This document shows positions 6,807-18,000 of a stretch of DNA of 45,092 nucleotides, piece after piece. The translations under genes were made by a program, and so were the position numbers. The notes under the pieces were generated by a model. The model did no database searches and was not told the origin of the DNA. It saw only the letters and a program-made list of their open reading frames with translations. Position 1 is the stretch's first letter. Each line of letters starts with the position of its first letter. The DNA is from Lachnospiraceae bacterium (GTDB lineage Bacteria > Bacillota > Clostridia > Lachnospirales > Lachnospiraceae): contig CAJTDL010000037.1 in NCBI GenBank assembly GCA_910575035.1, positions 1-45,092 of the forward strand, given 5' to 3'.

Positions 6807-8895
6807 TATGGTGATCCATACAAAGGAAAAGCCCAAACTGAAAGTAAAGGGAGCGCCGGAAACAAAAATCAAGGGCAGGAATGTCCTTACCGTACAGCAT
6901 GGGCCGAAGGCTGCCGGAACCGTGGCGGAGAAAAGCGTGGCAGACGGGAAGATAAAGTTAAAAAAGAATTCCGTCCATGTTACAGATAAGAGGAAAACGG
7001 TGCAGACCAAAACGGCGGCTGATGGCATGGAGTACAGGGGCAGAAACGGCGGCAGAACCGCACAGGACAGAAAAGGGAGCGGAACCACACAAGGCAGAAG
7101 CGGCGGAAACGCACAGGGGAGAAATGAAGGAAAAACCGCACACGACAGAACTGCGGACAGAACCACGCAGGGCAGGCAGGGGAAAGAGCAGGAAGTCCGG
7201 CAGTCCGTGAACAAAGAAAACCGCATGTACGCCCAGTACCGTAAAACGAAAGCGGAAAAGGAGGCGGCGGTCAAAAAGAAGCCCCCGGTATCTGCTGCCG
7301 TTGTTTCCGTGGCGGCTAAGACCGCATTAGATGAAATGGATGGCGGGAATGAAGTGCATGAGGCATATATGGCGGCTTACACGCTGGCGAAGCCTGCCAC
7401 AAATGCCGCCTGTGCAGGCAGGAACCTCTACCGTTCAAAAGCGGCAAAAGCAAAACAGGATAAACTCAGGAAAAAACAGTCCAGAAGCCGTATCAAAGAA
7501 AAGGCTGTAAAGGAGAGTGCGGTAAAGACAGCAAGGAAAACCGCACAGACGGCAGCGAAGGAGACGGCAAAAGAAACAGGGAAGAAAGCGGCGAAAGAAA
7601 CATCAAAGGCTGCGGCAAAGACGGCAGCAGCCACGGCAGGAACTGGGGCAGGCGGCGTACTTGTTGGAATTGCAGCAGGCGAAGCCGCCGGGATCGCAAT
7701 GGATAAGCGTGATGTGAAAAATTCCACAAGAAACCGCATGATAAAGCTGTTTGTGGCAAAGCTGCGGCAGGAGGAAAATCAGGACAGCATCGGGAAAGCC
7801 TTAAAGGACATTGCGCTGATGCGTTTTTCCATGATGGCAAAGTATATCGTGCGGTATGTGGGGCTGTTCCTGCTTGCGCTGTTTGCGGTAGTGGCGCTCA
7901 TTGCGCTCCCGGTCATTGCCATCATAGCGGTTATCTACAATTCGCCGTTTGCAATCTTCTTCCCGTCCATATCGTCTGGGGAGACGACACAGGAAGTCCT
8001 CTCGGCGTATGTGTCGGAATTTAATGATGAGGTCAATGCGGAACTTGCGAACCATGCCGGATATGACACAAGCGAAAAAATCTATGTAAATTATGAGGGT
8101 TCCGGCACACCGGACAATTTCTGCGACATTCTCATGGTCTACATGGTAAAGCATGGGGACGGCGACACGGCAACGGACATGACCGATAAGGCAAAGCAGA
8201 ATTTAAAAGCAGTTTTTGACGATATGTGCAGCTACACCATTTCCAGCAGGACCGACACGGAAACCGACGATGAGGGGAACACGACAACCACGACGGTCAA
8301 AGAGGTCAATGTGGAGCTGAAAACATGTTATGACATGGTTTCCGTCTACGGGTTCAGTGCGGAAGAACAGGAAATGCTTGCCGTACTGATGAAGCCGGAA
8401 TACCTTGCAATGATCGGCTACACTGGCGGGGGCGGCGATCCGGGGGAAACGATTTCGCCCGAACAGTACCAGGCAATCGTGGATGCCATTTCAGATGAAA
8501 ACGGAAGGAAGGTTGTGGCGTTTGCGCTGTCAAAGGTAGGATACCCGTACAGTCAGGCGTACCGTGACAGCGGGGATTATTACGACTGCAGCTCCCTTGC
8601 CTATTATGCATGGCGCAGTGCGGGGGTAAGCATCATGTATGAAGGCTCCAATACGGCGGCAAGTGAGGGAAAATACTGCTATGACAATAACCTGCTTGTG
8701 AATTATGACGAGATGCAGCCGGGGGACCTGATATTTTACAGTTATGAAAGGAACGGACGCTTTATGAACATTTCCCATGTGGCAATCTATGCAGGCGGCG
8801 GAAAAGTGGTGGAGGCGGCAAATACACGCCTCGGCGTGGTGTACAGACCAGTGCAGGGGCGTTCTTCCATTGTGTTCATAGGCAGACCGAGATAG
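6778..8895 (+). CDS. NlpC/P60 peptidoglycan hydrolase of the conjugation apparatus
   Basis: Cell-wall hydrolase that opens peptidoglycan for the transfer channel. The TTG at 6778 is chosen because the duplicated copy upstream has the same TTG behind a perfect ribosome site; the protein then has 705 residues. Residues 1-160 are basic and low-complexity with repeated RxGG/RNxGxT-like units. Residues about 225-330 are Ala/Lys-rich (KETAKETGKKAAKETSKAA). One membrane segment (about 357-392, VGLFLLALFAVVALIALPVI) follows. The extracytoplasmic part ends in an NlpC/P60 domain with the probable catalytic Cys604 (YDCSSLAYYAW) and His667 (ISHVAIYAGG). It resembles CD1107-family ICE proteins. The very long cytoplasmic basic region is unusual for a hydrolase and may bind DNA or the channel. 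Confidence 0.85.
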   Translation: MNIKKVDDKPMVIHTKEKPKLKVKGAPETKIKGRNVLTVQHGPKAAGTVAEKSVADGKIKLKKNSVHVTDKRKTVQTKTAADGMEYRGRNGGRTAQDRKGSGTTQGRSGGNAQGRNEGKTAHDRTADRTTQGRQGKEQEVRQSVNKENRMYAQYRKTKAEKEAAVKKKPPVSAAVVSVAAKTALDEMDGGNEVHEAYMAAYTLAKPATNAACAGRNLYRSKAAKAKQDKLRKKQSRSRIKEKAVKESAVKTARKTAQTAAKETAKETGKKAAKETSKAAAKTAAATAGTGAGGVLVGIAAGEAAGIAMDKRDVKNSTRNRMIKLFVAKLRQEENQDSIGKALKDIALMRFSMMAKYIVRYVGLFLLALFAVVALIALPVIAIIAVIYNSPFAIFFPSISSGETTQEVLSAYVSEFNDEVNAELANHAGYDTSEKIYVNYEGSGTPDNFCDILMVYMVKHGDGDTATDMTDKAKQNLKAVFDDMCSYTISSRTDTETDDEGNTTTTTVKEVNVELKTCYDMVSVYGFSAEEQEMLAVLMKPEYLAMIGYTGGGGDPGETISPEQYQAIVDAISDENGRKVVAFALSKVGYPYSQAYRDSGDYYDCSSLAYYAWRSAGVSIMYEGSNTAASEGKYCYDNNLLVNYDEMQPGDLIFYSYERNGRFMNISHVAIYAGGGKVVEAANTRLGVVYRPVQGRSSIVFIGRPR

Positions 8896-8904
8896 GCGGT
8901 GCGT

Positions 8905-9510
8905 ATGGGAAAGAAGAAAGAAAAAGAAAACCTTGCAGAAGAAATGGCAGATTCCTTTCAGCGGTGGGAGTCCCTTATGGAGCATGGCGGCAGTGATCCG
9001 TTCTATGCGGACGGCACGAACATGAACCTTGTACGGAACCACATCATGTATTATAAAAACAGGATGGTGGAAGAGTACGGCAGGGATTATGAAAAATACT
9101 CGGAAATCTTTTACCGGGAAGTGCCGCCGAAAGTAAATGAGGACTATATGGCAAGGGCAGGGGAGATAAAGGACGGTGCGGCGCAGGCGCTGGAATATTA
9201 TATTTCCGATCCGAACTTTTTCTATCTCCTTGCAAACAAGGATATGCTGACAGAAAAAGAGGCAAAGCAGATCAGCCTTTATAACGTGCTTGGGTATGCA
9301 TCCGGGCTTGCAAGGGCAATCAAGGACGGGGACCTGGTTACAATGCGCCGTCATGCGGGCAGGCAGGAGGGGTATCTGGAGTCTTTTGCCCAGTGCGCCA
9401 CACGGATGATGGAGCTGATAGAGGAAAAGAAAAAAGCGCCGGAGCAGGTGCAGGGAGACGGGCAGCTTTCCCTGTTCCAGTTCGGCATGGAGACAGGGCA
9501 GCGCCGGTGA
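8905..9510 (+). CDS. ICE protein with a C-terminal sliding-clamp-like motif
   Basis: A 201-residue soluble, helical protein. The start is ATG 8905, or GTG 8899 two codons earlier; the ribosome site is weak (GGCGG), and the gene starts 9 bases after the NlpC/P60 stop. The sequence is rich in aromatic and charged helices (YYKNRMVEEYGRDYEKYSEIFY). Near the C-terminus is QLSLFQF, which fits the QL(S/D)LF consensus of proteins that bind the DnaN clamp. No enzyme motif is seen and no family is recognised. If the motif works, the protein would link the element to the host replisome; this is inference. Confidence 0.6.
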   Translation: MGKKKEKENLAEEMADSFQRWESLMEHGGSDPFYADGTNMNLVRNHIMYYKNRMVEEYGRDYEKYSEIFYREVPPKVNEDYMARAGEIKDGAAQALEYYISDPNFFYLLANKDMLTEKEAKQISLYNVLGYASGLARAIKDGDLVTMRRHAGRQEGYLESFAQCATRMMELIEEKKKAPEQVQGDGQLSLFQFGMETGQRR

Positions 9511-9549
9511 GCGCTGCCTTTTATGCGGAGAAAAAGAGGAACACCCTGC

Positions 9550-9567
9550 GGGCATACCTGTATGCCC
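9550..9567 (+). repeat. Palindromic hairpin before next gene
   Basis: GGGCATAC-CT-GTATGCCC, perfect eight-base arms, 28 bases before the start at 9595. No T-run follows. Confidence 0.4.
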
Positions 9568-9594
9568 AAAAAGCAGGGCAAAAAGGAGGAAAGC

Positions 9595-10506
9595 ATGAAA
9601 TTAGAAGATATGATTATGGCAGTGGAAAACCGGAAAGGGATGGAAACCAACTTTTTAACGGATATGTGGGGGTTCATGGAAATGGCGGTAAAAGCCTGTG
9701 ATGATTCGGCGATAGACTTGGCAGACGCCGTAGGAGCACTGTATGAGACAAAGGCAGGAAAGAGGGACTGGAGCGATCTGTATTTTGCGGGGAATAAGAG
9801 CATACATGCATCATTCTGCACAGGAGAGGCGCAGTTAAGGGGGTTCCTTGCCGGAAATTTCAATCATGGCAGATGGTCTTTTGATAAGGAACGCAGCTCT
9901 GGGAAGTGCCTTGCCGTCCTGCGGATGTATAACATGAAGCCGGACGGACAGCCGCTGTTCCCGTACCTGCACTATGAGCGTCTGGAACATTCCTTCCACA
10001 CGGGGGAAGTGCTGCGCAACATGAACGGGAACGATTACCGTGTGCTTGCGGCGCTGAGTCCCGAAAACCTGCTGTTAATGGCGCAGAAAGACAGCCAGAT
10101 CATAGTGGGGAGAGGGGTACAGTTTTACGGGCGGTATCCAAAAGACGAACGCCCGGACAGTGACAGCATGGTAACGGGCATAGAATGGGATCACGGCGTT
10201 TATCTTGGGAATGACATCACAAAGATTGACTTTGACATTCTGAAACAGGAGTACGGGGAGCCGGACAGGGTGGAAAGTGTATATGGCCTGCGGGAAAAGG
10301 TACGGGGGGACTTTTGGATGCAGAAAAATGTGGAGATGAAGGAGGGGCTGCCGGGCAGGGTAAGGAATGCCGCAAGGGACTGTCTGGAAAACACTTTTGG
10401 GACACATGAGCCGGAAGTATTTGAAAAGATGCTTGAGAAGGGAATGTATGACGGAATGTACGAAACGAGGGAAGAACAGAAAAAAATATCAGGGCAGTCA
10501 CGCTAA
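9595..10506 (+). CDS. ICE protein of unknown function
   Basis: A 303-residue soluble protein. The start at 9595 has AAAAGGAGG upstream; the frame is open further upstream (from 9523) but without a ribosome site. The N-terminal 60 residues are helical (LEDMIMAVENRKGMETNFL). The central part contains HASFCTGEAQLRGFLAG, LHYERLEHSFHTGEVL and NGNDYRVLAALSPENLL, which look like one globular domain. The C-terminal 70 residues are charged and helical. I do not recognise a family. It lies in the transfer operon between the clamp-motif protein and a small helical protein, with short gaps on both sides. Confidence 0.6.
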   Translation: MKLEDMIMAVENRKGMETNFLTDMWGFMEMAVKACDDSAIDLADAVGALYETKAGKRDWSDLYFAGNKSIHASFCTGEAQLRGFLAGNFNHGRWSFDKERSSGKCLAVLRMYNMKPDGQPLFPYLHYERLEHSFHTGEVLRNMNGNDYRVLAALSPENLLLMAQKDSQIIVGRGVQFYGRYPKDERPDSDSMVTGIEWDHGVYLGNDITKIDFDILKQEYGEPDRVESVYGLREKVRGDFWMQKNVEMKEGLPGRVRNAARDCLENTFGTHEPEVFEKMLEKGMYDGMYETREEQKKISGQSR

Positions 10507-10523
10507 AAAAGGGGGAAAACCAT

Positions 10524-10895
10524 ATGGAAAGAAAGACAGGGAAAGAGACGGTTAAAAACATGGAGCATCTGTTAAAGCTGCTGCATAGGGAGTGGGAGCG
10601 CCCCGGCAGGACAAAGGCGCAAGTTTCCATAGACATTACGGACAAAAAGGAAGTCGGGGCAAAACTTACGGCGGAAATTCAGGAAAGACAGAACCAGCTT
10701 GAGACGGCGGGAATGGACTTTAAGGAGTGCATGGAGCTTTCCAAAGAAAATTTTGTCCTCCTGCGTCTGGCAAAAAAGATAAAGAAGGCAGGGGACAGGG
10801 CAGAAAGGCGGGAACACGCCGTTTCCTTTGCCGTGGAGATGGACAAGGAAGAATACAGACTTTTCTCCACGCTGATTAAGGTACGGGAGGCATAG
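10524..10895 (+). CDS. Small helical ICE protein
   Basis: A 123-residue charged helical protein, start ATG 10524 after GGGGGA. Most of it looks like a coiled coil (residues about 35-105, VGAKLTAEIQERQNQLE onwards). There are no membrane segments and no family is recognised. It ends 5 bases before the first MT-A70 gene, so it is probably translated from the same message. Confidence 0.55.
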   Translation: MERKTGKETVKNMEHLLKLLHREWERPGRTKAQVSIDITDKKEVGAKLTAEIQERQNQLETAGMDFKECMELSKENFVLLRLAKKIKKAGDRAERREHAVSFAVEMDKEEYRLFSTLIKVREA

Positions 10896-10900
10896 GCATA

Positions 10901-11464
10901 TTGGGAAAGAAATATAACATCATTTATGCCGATCCTCCGTGGCAGTACAAGGTGTATTCCAAAAAGGGGGAAGGCAGGAGCGCAGAGAACCATTACCACA
11001 CCATGAACATTGAGGATATAAGGTCATTGTCTGTTGGGAATATAGCCGATGACGACTGTATCCTTTTTTTGTGGATCACGTTCCCCTGCCTGCTGGAAGG
11101 CATCTCTGTCATGGAATCATGGGGGTTTACCTATAAGACCTGTGGGTTCAACTGGGTAAAACGGAATAAGAAAGCGGACACATTCTTTATGGGGCTTGGC
11201 TTCTGGACACGCTCCAATTCGGAAATCTGTATTCTTGGAACAAAAGGCAGGCCAAAGAGGGTATCAAAAGCCGTCCCACAGGTGTGCGATGCAAGGATCA
11301 TGGAGCACAGCAAGAAGCCGGACGAGATACGGGAGCGGATCGTGGAGCTGTGTGGGGACCTGCCACGGATAGAGCTGTTCGCAAGGCAGAAGTACGAAGG
11401 ATGGGACTGTCTTGGGAATGAGATAGACGGCAGGGACATCAGGGAGGCGATACTTGATGTATAG
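10901..11464 (+). CDS. MT-A70 family adenine methyltransferase, copy 1
   Basis: AdoMet-dependent N6-adenine methyltransferase, 187 residues, TTG start with GGGAGG 10 bases upstream. The hallmark DPPW is at residues 11-14 (IIYADPPWQY), followed by the HYHTMNIEDI segment and the LFLWIT strand. Bacterial MT-A70 proteins of this size usually lack a separate target-recognition domain and occur in phages and ICEs, where they modify element DNA. The gene overlaps the second copy by 8 bases. The C-terminal half (from about RIMEHSKKPDEI) is nearly identical to copy 2 while the N-terminal part has diverged. Confidence 0.85.
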   Translation: MGKKYNIIYADPPWQYKVYSKKGEGRSAENHYHTMNIEDIRSLSVGNIADDDCILFLWITFPCLLEGISVMESWGFTYKTCGFNWVKRNKKADTFFMGLGFWTRSNSEICILGTKGRPKRVSKAVPQVCDARIMEHSKKPDEIRERIVELCGDLPRIELFARQKYEGWDCLGNEIDGRDIREAILDV

Positions 11465-12020
11465 CGCAAAAAGAAAATATAACATCATTTATGCCGATCC
11501 GCCGTGGAAGTATGACCGGAAGATAGGACAGGGAGTTGCAGAGGGACACTACCATACGATGGACATAGAGGATATATGCTCGCTGCCCGTCGGGGCAATC
11601 GCCGCCGATGACTGTGTGCTTTTTCTGTGGGTGACGTTCCCGTTCCTTACAGAAGGGCTTCTGGTTATGGAAAGGTGGGGGTTCCGTTACCAGACCTGCG
11701 GCTTTAACTGGGTAAAGAGGAATAAAAAGGCAGATACCTTTTATTTCGGACTCGGCTTCTGGACACGTTCCTGTTCGGAAATCTGTATTCTTGGCACAAA
11801 GGGCAGACCGGAACGGGTGTCTGCCAATGTACCGCAGATATGCGATGCACGGATCATGGAACACAGCAAGAAGCCGGATGAGATACGGGAGCGGATCGTG
11901 GAGCTGTGCGGGGACCTGCCACGGATAGAACTGTTCGCAAGGCAGAAATATGAGGGATGGGACTGTCTTGGGGACGAGATAGACGGCAGGGACATTAGGG
12001 AAGCAATATTGGAGGTATGA
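11457..12020 (+). CDS. MT-A70 family adenine methyltransferase, copy 2
   Basis: Paralogue of the preceding gene, also 187 residues from ATG 11457 (TTG 11454 is also possible), behind AGGGAGG. DPPW is retained at about residues 13-16 (IIYADPPWKY). It differs from copy 1 in the loop after the motif (DRKIGQGVAEGHYHTM) and around EGLLVMERWGF, which may alter target choice. The 3' third is almost the same at base level as in copy 1, a sign of recent duplication or gene conversion. Its stop is 3 bases before the giant helicase gene, so the methylases and the helicase-methylase are translated together. Confidence 0.85.
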   Translation: MYSAKRKYNIIYADPPWKYDRKIGQGVAEGHYHTMDIEDICSLPVGAIAADDCVLFLWVTFPFLTEGLLVMERWGFRYQTCGFNWVKRNKKADTFYFGLGFWTRSCSEICILGTKGRPERVSANVPQICDARIMEHSKKPDEIRERIVELCGDLPRIELFARQKYEGWDCLGDEIDGRDIREAILEV

Positions 12021-12023
12021 CGA

Positions 12024-15000
12024 ATGAGTGCAGACACAAAAACATCAAAGCTGTATGATGCCGCCATAGACGAAGTGACCGCAAGCGGGCAGGCATGGAA
12101 AAGCATATGCAGGCTTACGGGGCAGCTCTACCGCTATGAGTTTGACAATATCCTCATGGTCTACAAGCAAAGACCGAGGGCAACGCTGATTGCGGATTTC
12201 GACACATGGAAAATGGTAGGGCGGTATGTAAGGCGTGGCAGCAAGGGCATCGCAATCTTCCCGTCAAGAGCCTTAAAACCGGATATGCGGTATGTTTTCG
12301 ACATATCCGATACAGGGGGCAGGAAAAGCCGCCTGACATGGGAGCTTGACAGGAACACCGTGAAAGCGTATGCGGCATGGTTGAGCGAAAAAGAGGGCGC
12401 TGCCCTGCCCGAAGGGAAAGAATCTGATAAATCTTTCCTAAAAGGCTTTACAGAAAGGCAGATCGGAGTCATAATGGACTCAGAATTTGGTGAACGCATT
12501 ACCGAGTTCGTGAATCTGGCTGGAAACAAGCAGATAACAGAAAATAGCAGAGCGCAAGAGATTACGGCAGGGGAAGCGTTAAAAAGAAGCGTCATGTATG
12601 CGGTATTTACAAGATGCGGCTTTGACCTTCCCACTGAAAAACAGGATTTCTCCTTTATTACCGCATTTACGACAGAGGAGGAAGTCTACCGTTTAGGATC
12701 TCTGCTCAGCGATATATCCTGTGAAGTGCTGAGAGGCATTGCAAATGATTTAAAGCAGATGGAAGAAAGGAGTATTGCAAATGGCAGAGATAACATTGAC
12801 GTACCACGAGGGAGCGGACGGGATGCTGTACCCGGACCTCACGGCGCCGGAGGAAACGGTGAGCATGACGAACTTAGGGAAGTTCGCAGTGAGGGCGATG
12901 GAGTACCTGAAAGAGAACCACAACAGCAGATACCGGACGTTACAGAGGTTCGGGAAACTGGCGGAGAAGATGCAGGAAGTGGAGGACGAGGCGAACCGAA
13001 TGATGGACGAGCTGGAGGGCAGCTTTCTCAAGAACAACCCGCCAAAGGACAGAAACTCGACAATGGAGATGTGGCAGCTGCGGCAGCAGGCGAGGATGCA
13101 GGCAGAGGAGATCGTGATGAACGAGGTAGTGATGAAGTTCCATTAGGGGAAAGCGGACGGCAGACAGCAGACAGTGAACAGCAGAATACCAGAAAAGCAG
13201 AACTTGACCGGGAAATTGAGCAGGAACTGAATGAAATCAATTCTTTAGGGAGTTCGGAAACGCAGAAAGGAAGCTATGAACAGGCTTCCTTTTTGATTGC
13301 GGCAAACGGGGATTTGGAGATTCCAAAAGAGTATTTCTACCAAAAGCCGGAGCAGGCGCTTACCGTGCCGCATGAATATGTGAAACAGGTGCTTATGAGG
13401 GGCGGCGTGTTTTCGGGCAGTAAAAAACGCATTTATGCAATGTTTCAGGATATTTCCGATCCGGGGGAGCGTGTGAAAGCAATCCGCTGGGAATACGGGC
13501 AGGGCGGTGCAGGCTGGCCCCTTGAGGGGGATGGGCTGCACGGATATGACACATTCCATGCAAAAGGACTCCGTTTCCAGTGGCGTGAGGGCGGGACAGA
13601 AAAAGAAGGCTATATGAACTGGAAAGCCATAGAGCGTGAACTGGGTGCGCTGATCATGACGGGGGAATATTATACGCCTCCAAAAGCATTTGATCCAGAC
13701 AAAGTATCGGCGGCAGTATGGCAGAAGCCTATGGACGCATTTTTCCAAAACAGTTTCTGGAGTCCGGTCCCCAATATGCTGATTTATGAGGTGTTCAAAA
13801 AAGAGCTGCCCATGAGCGACAAAGCGCAGTTCATCGAAAGGATGCTCTACCGGAATGTTTATGGAAGCGGTATACAAAATAATTTTGAGAATGAATACGG
13901 CGGATGCAACATTGAACAGACAGACGAGGGCATATTCATTGAGTATTTTGACGGGGAAGGCACGAAGTGGAAAACGGAGCTTGACTGGTGGGACTGTGCG
14001 GCTTATGTAGACAGCATGATAGCTGACGGCGCATACCGGACACAGGCGCCTTATTCGGAAATTGGGCGCATACTGGAGGAACGCCCTTATGTATCATGGA
14101 TAAAGAATTTTTGGGAGGATACGGAGAGGTATCTTTCAGAGGATGCAGGGCAGCATCAGCAGAACCGCCTTGATACCCTGAACAAAGTTTTTGAACTGAT
14201 AGGCATACAGGAGCAGATGGAGGTTTCATGGGACGATGCCTATGATGAGGTCATTGCCAGCGATGGGGAAAACGTATGGCACGGCAGGCAGTTTTATGAC
14301 TATCTGTTTGAGGAAGTGCTTGTGCTTGACAAATTCAAGAGGGATGACAGGATTCCATATGATGTGATGGGGCAGCTTAAGCATGACAGGTTTTCAAGCC
14401 ATAACCCGGATAAGGAAACATTTATTCGCCGGAAAAACCCTGACACGGTGGAGCTTACCGCCGAAGAGAGGGAAAAGCAGGAAGAAAACCTGTGGCTGGA
14501 ACCGTTAAAGGGATATTTCAATGAGGAAATCCAGTATATTTCCGTAAAGACGCTGATCTATGATATTTTTACCACAAATTTAAACATGGAAAGCAAGGCG
14601 GGGTTCCTTGCAAGCGTGTACGGGGAGCAGCGGGAAGGCTTCTTCATGTCGGAGTACACGGACAATGCCTATGGCAAGTGCAAAATCAGCAGGGATAAGG
14701 ACGGCATTGAAATCTCCTATCCACGGGCAGACGGAACAAAAGGGGAAAAGCGTGTGGATTACCGCTACTGCGCTGACCTGATCCTGCACATGATAGAGGA
14801 AAATGATTACCTGACGGAAGGAATCTTTGAGCGTTTCAGGGAAGCGCCGGGGGCATTTGCCGCAATGCCGTGGTTCATGGAAATCTACCATGAATACAAG
14901 GAACGTATGCTGCAGGAGCCGGACTTTGCGGCGGTCAGCATTGACGGGCAGGAAGAAGCGGCAGAAACACGGCAGGAACAGGAAGAAACAGCAGAAATAC

Positions 15001-18000
15001 AGCAGGGGCAGGAAGATATACAGGAAACAGCAGAGCGTGTGGAGGGGGAAGTCCTTAATCCTGACGGGAGCGTGGCAAAGCCCGCTGCGGGCAGTCTGTT
15101 CCCGGAAGCTCTGCGGCAGGTGGAGACAATGGACGGGGACCTGCGTGATGCGCTGGAAATCTATCTGACAAAATGCTCCGCAATCGTGCCATACCAGCCG
15201 TTTTTACGGATGGTAGCAGAAAGCAGCCTGCCAAAAGAGGATAAGCTGCATTTCTTAAACCGCACCATAAACCATATGGAAGATAAGGATCAGACAAAGG
15301 CATACCACAACAACGCTTACGGTCTTGTGGAGTATATCCAGAACAAGGATACCTTTATGGTGGACTTAAAGAGCCGGGACGGGGAGCGGAAGAGATTTTC
15401 CGCAACCTATGAACAGCTTTATTCCATTATGGAATACCTGATCGGGGCGAAAACTTTTGTCATACAGCGGAGAATAAATGAATATGCAGCGGATTATGCC
15501 AGAACGCCTTATGAAAAGAAATCCGCCTTAGAAAAGCAGTTTGAGGATAAACTGACTAATCTGCGGAACAGGCAGCGGAAAGGGAACTTCCACTTTGAGG
15601 AGGCGGAACTGCCAAAGGGCGGACCGAAAACAAGATACCAGTGGAACGTGGAGGCAATCCGGCTGTTAAAGCAGATTGAACATGAGGGCAGGACAGCCAC
15701 ACCGGAAGAACAGAAGGCGCTTGCAAGGTATGTGGGATGGGGCGGCATCGCACAGGCTTTTGACGAAAGGAATAATGACTGGCAGAAAGAATATGCGGAA
15801 CTGAAAGAGCTTCTTTCCACGTCGGAATATGAGGACGCAAGGGAGACAGTCAACACGGCATTTTACACTTCCCCCGTCATCACGCAGGCAGTTTATAACG
15901 CACTGGATAAATTCGGTTTCCGTAAAGGGACTATTTTAGAGCCGGCACTTGGTGTCGGTCATTTTTTTGGGACACTGCCTGAAAATATGCAGGAAAGCAG
16001 GCTGTACGGCGTGGAAAAGGACGACGTCAGCGGGCGGATCGCAAAGCTGCTGTACCCAAAAGCACAGATAAAGGTAAGAGGGTTTGAGGAAACGCAATAC
16101 CCTGACAACTTTTTCGATGTTGCGGTGGGCAACGTGCCTTTCGGGGATTACAAATTATATGATGCGAAGTATGCAAAGCACAATTTCCGTATCCATGATT
16201 ACTTTTTCGCAAAGGCGCTGGATAAGGTCAGACCGGGCGGCATTGTGGCATTCATCACAAGCAAGGGAACGCTTGACAAGGCGAACCCTGCGGTAAGGAA
16301 GTACCTTGCGGAACGGGCGGAGCTGCTCGGCGCAATCCGCCTTCCCAATACAGCTTTCAGGGACAGTGCGGGAACCGATGTCACAAGCGACATCATATTC
16401 CTGCAAAAGAGGGAGCGCAAGATTGTGACGGAGCCGGACTGGGTACATCTTGGCAGGACGGAGGACGGCATTGCGGTCAATTCCTATTTTGCACAACACC
16501 CGGAAATGATGCTCGGCACAATGGAGTACGATACACGCATGTTCGGCAACGGCAGCAAGTACACAAGCTGCGTCAACCATGAGGAAAACTTTGACCTTAA
16601 ATCCGCACTGGAAACAGCGGTGGGGCAGCTTTCCGGCAGGATAACCGATGTTGTGGAGCTTGCGGCGGAAGAGGAAAACACGGAGGACATCATCGAGGCA
16701 GATCCCGACGTGAAGAATTACACTTATACCTTTGTGGACGGAAAACTCTATTACCGTGAAAACTCCGTCATGTACCGCAAGGAATTATCGGCAACGGCGG
16801 AAGAACGCATACGGGGCATGGACGAGATCCGCACGGTCACAAGACAGCTTATCTTCATACAGACGGAAGGGTGCAGCAGTGAGGAACTGGCGGCACAGCA
16901 GAAACTTCTTAATGAAAAGTACGATGCCTATGTGAAAAAATACGGACCGCTGACCGGAAGGGGCAATGGGCAGGCATTCCGTGACGATGCGGACTATCCG
17001 CTTTTATGTTCCCTTGAGGTCGTGGATGAGGACGGAAAGGTGGAAAAAGCGGATATGTTCTACAAACAGACGATCCGTGCGAAGAATCAGGTGGAGCGTG
17101 TGGAAACGGCGGTGGAGGCGCTGAATGTATCCGTCAATGAGTTCGGGACGGTCAATATCCCGTTCATGTTAAGCATTTATGAGCCTGACATCAGCAAAGA
17201 GATGGAAAGTCTGCCGGAAGGCAGCACGCTCTCGCCGGATGCGGAGGCGGAAGTAAGGCGGGCGGTACTCTTAAAAGACCTTGAGGGGCTTGTGTATCTG
17301 GAACCAACGGAATACAACCCCGACAACCTGAACATGGGATGGAAAACGGCGGATGAATACCTGTCCGGCAACGTGCGTGACAAGTTAAGGATTGCGGAAG
17401 TGTACCAGAAAGAGAACCCGGAGTTATTCGGTATCAATGCGGAAGCGCTGAAAAATGTGCAGCCGGAACGCCTTGATGCGTCTGAAATCGACGTGCGTAT
17501 CGGAACCACATGGATCGAGCCGCAGGATTATGAGGAGTTCATCTATGAGCTTTTGAAAACGCCGCCCAGGGCAAGGGCTTTACGGACAAAGTACAGCAGT
17601 ACGGGAATACAGGTAAAACTCAACAACTACAACATGAACTGGTTCATTGAGGGGAAACGGCACGACAATCATTCCATTGCCGCAACGGAGACTTACGGCA
17701 CGAAGCGGATTGACGCCTATTCCATTTTTGAGGAAACCTTAAACCTGCGCACGGTTACAGTCCGTGACAGGATAGATGACGGGGGCGGAAAGTACCACTA
17801 TGAGGTAAACAAGAAGGAAACCATGCTTGCAAGGGAAAAGCAGAACCAGATGAAGGAGGCGTTCAAGAGCTGGATATTCAAGGATCAGGAGCGTCGGCAG
17901 AAATATGTGGATTATTACAATGAAACGTTCAACAATATCCGCCTGCGGGAATATGACGGCTCACACCTGACATTCCCCGGCATGAACCCGGAAATCAAAC

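Noticed and set aside
8530-9555. Long - strand open frame of 341 codons
   Set aside because: It lies over the NlpC/P60 end and the next gene, has no ribosome site, and its Cys/His/Phe-rich composition is that of a shadow frame.
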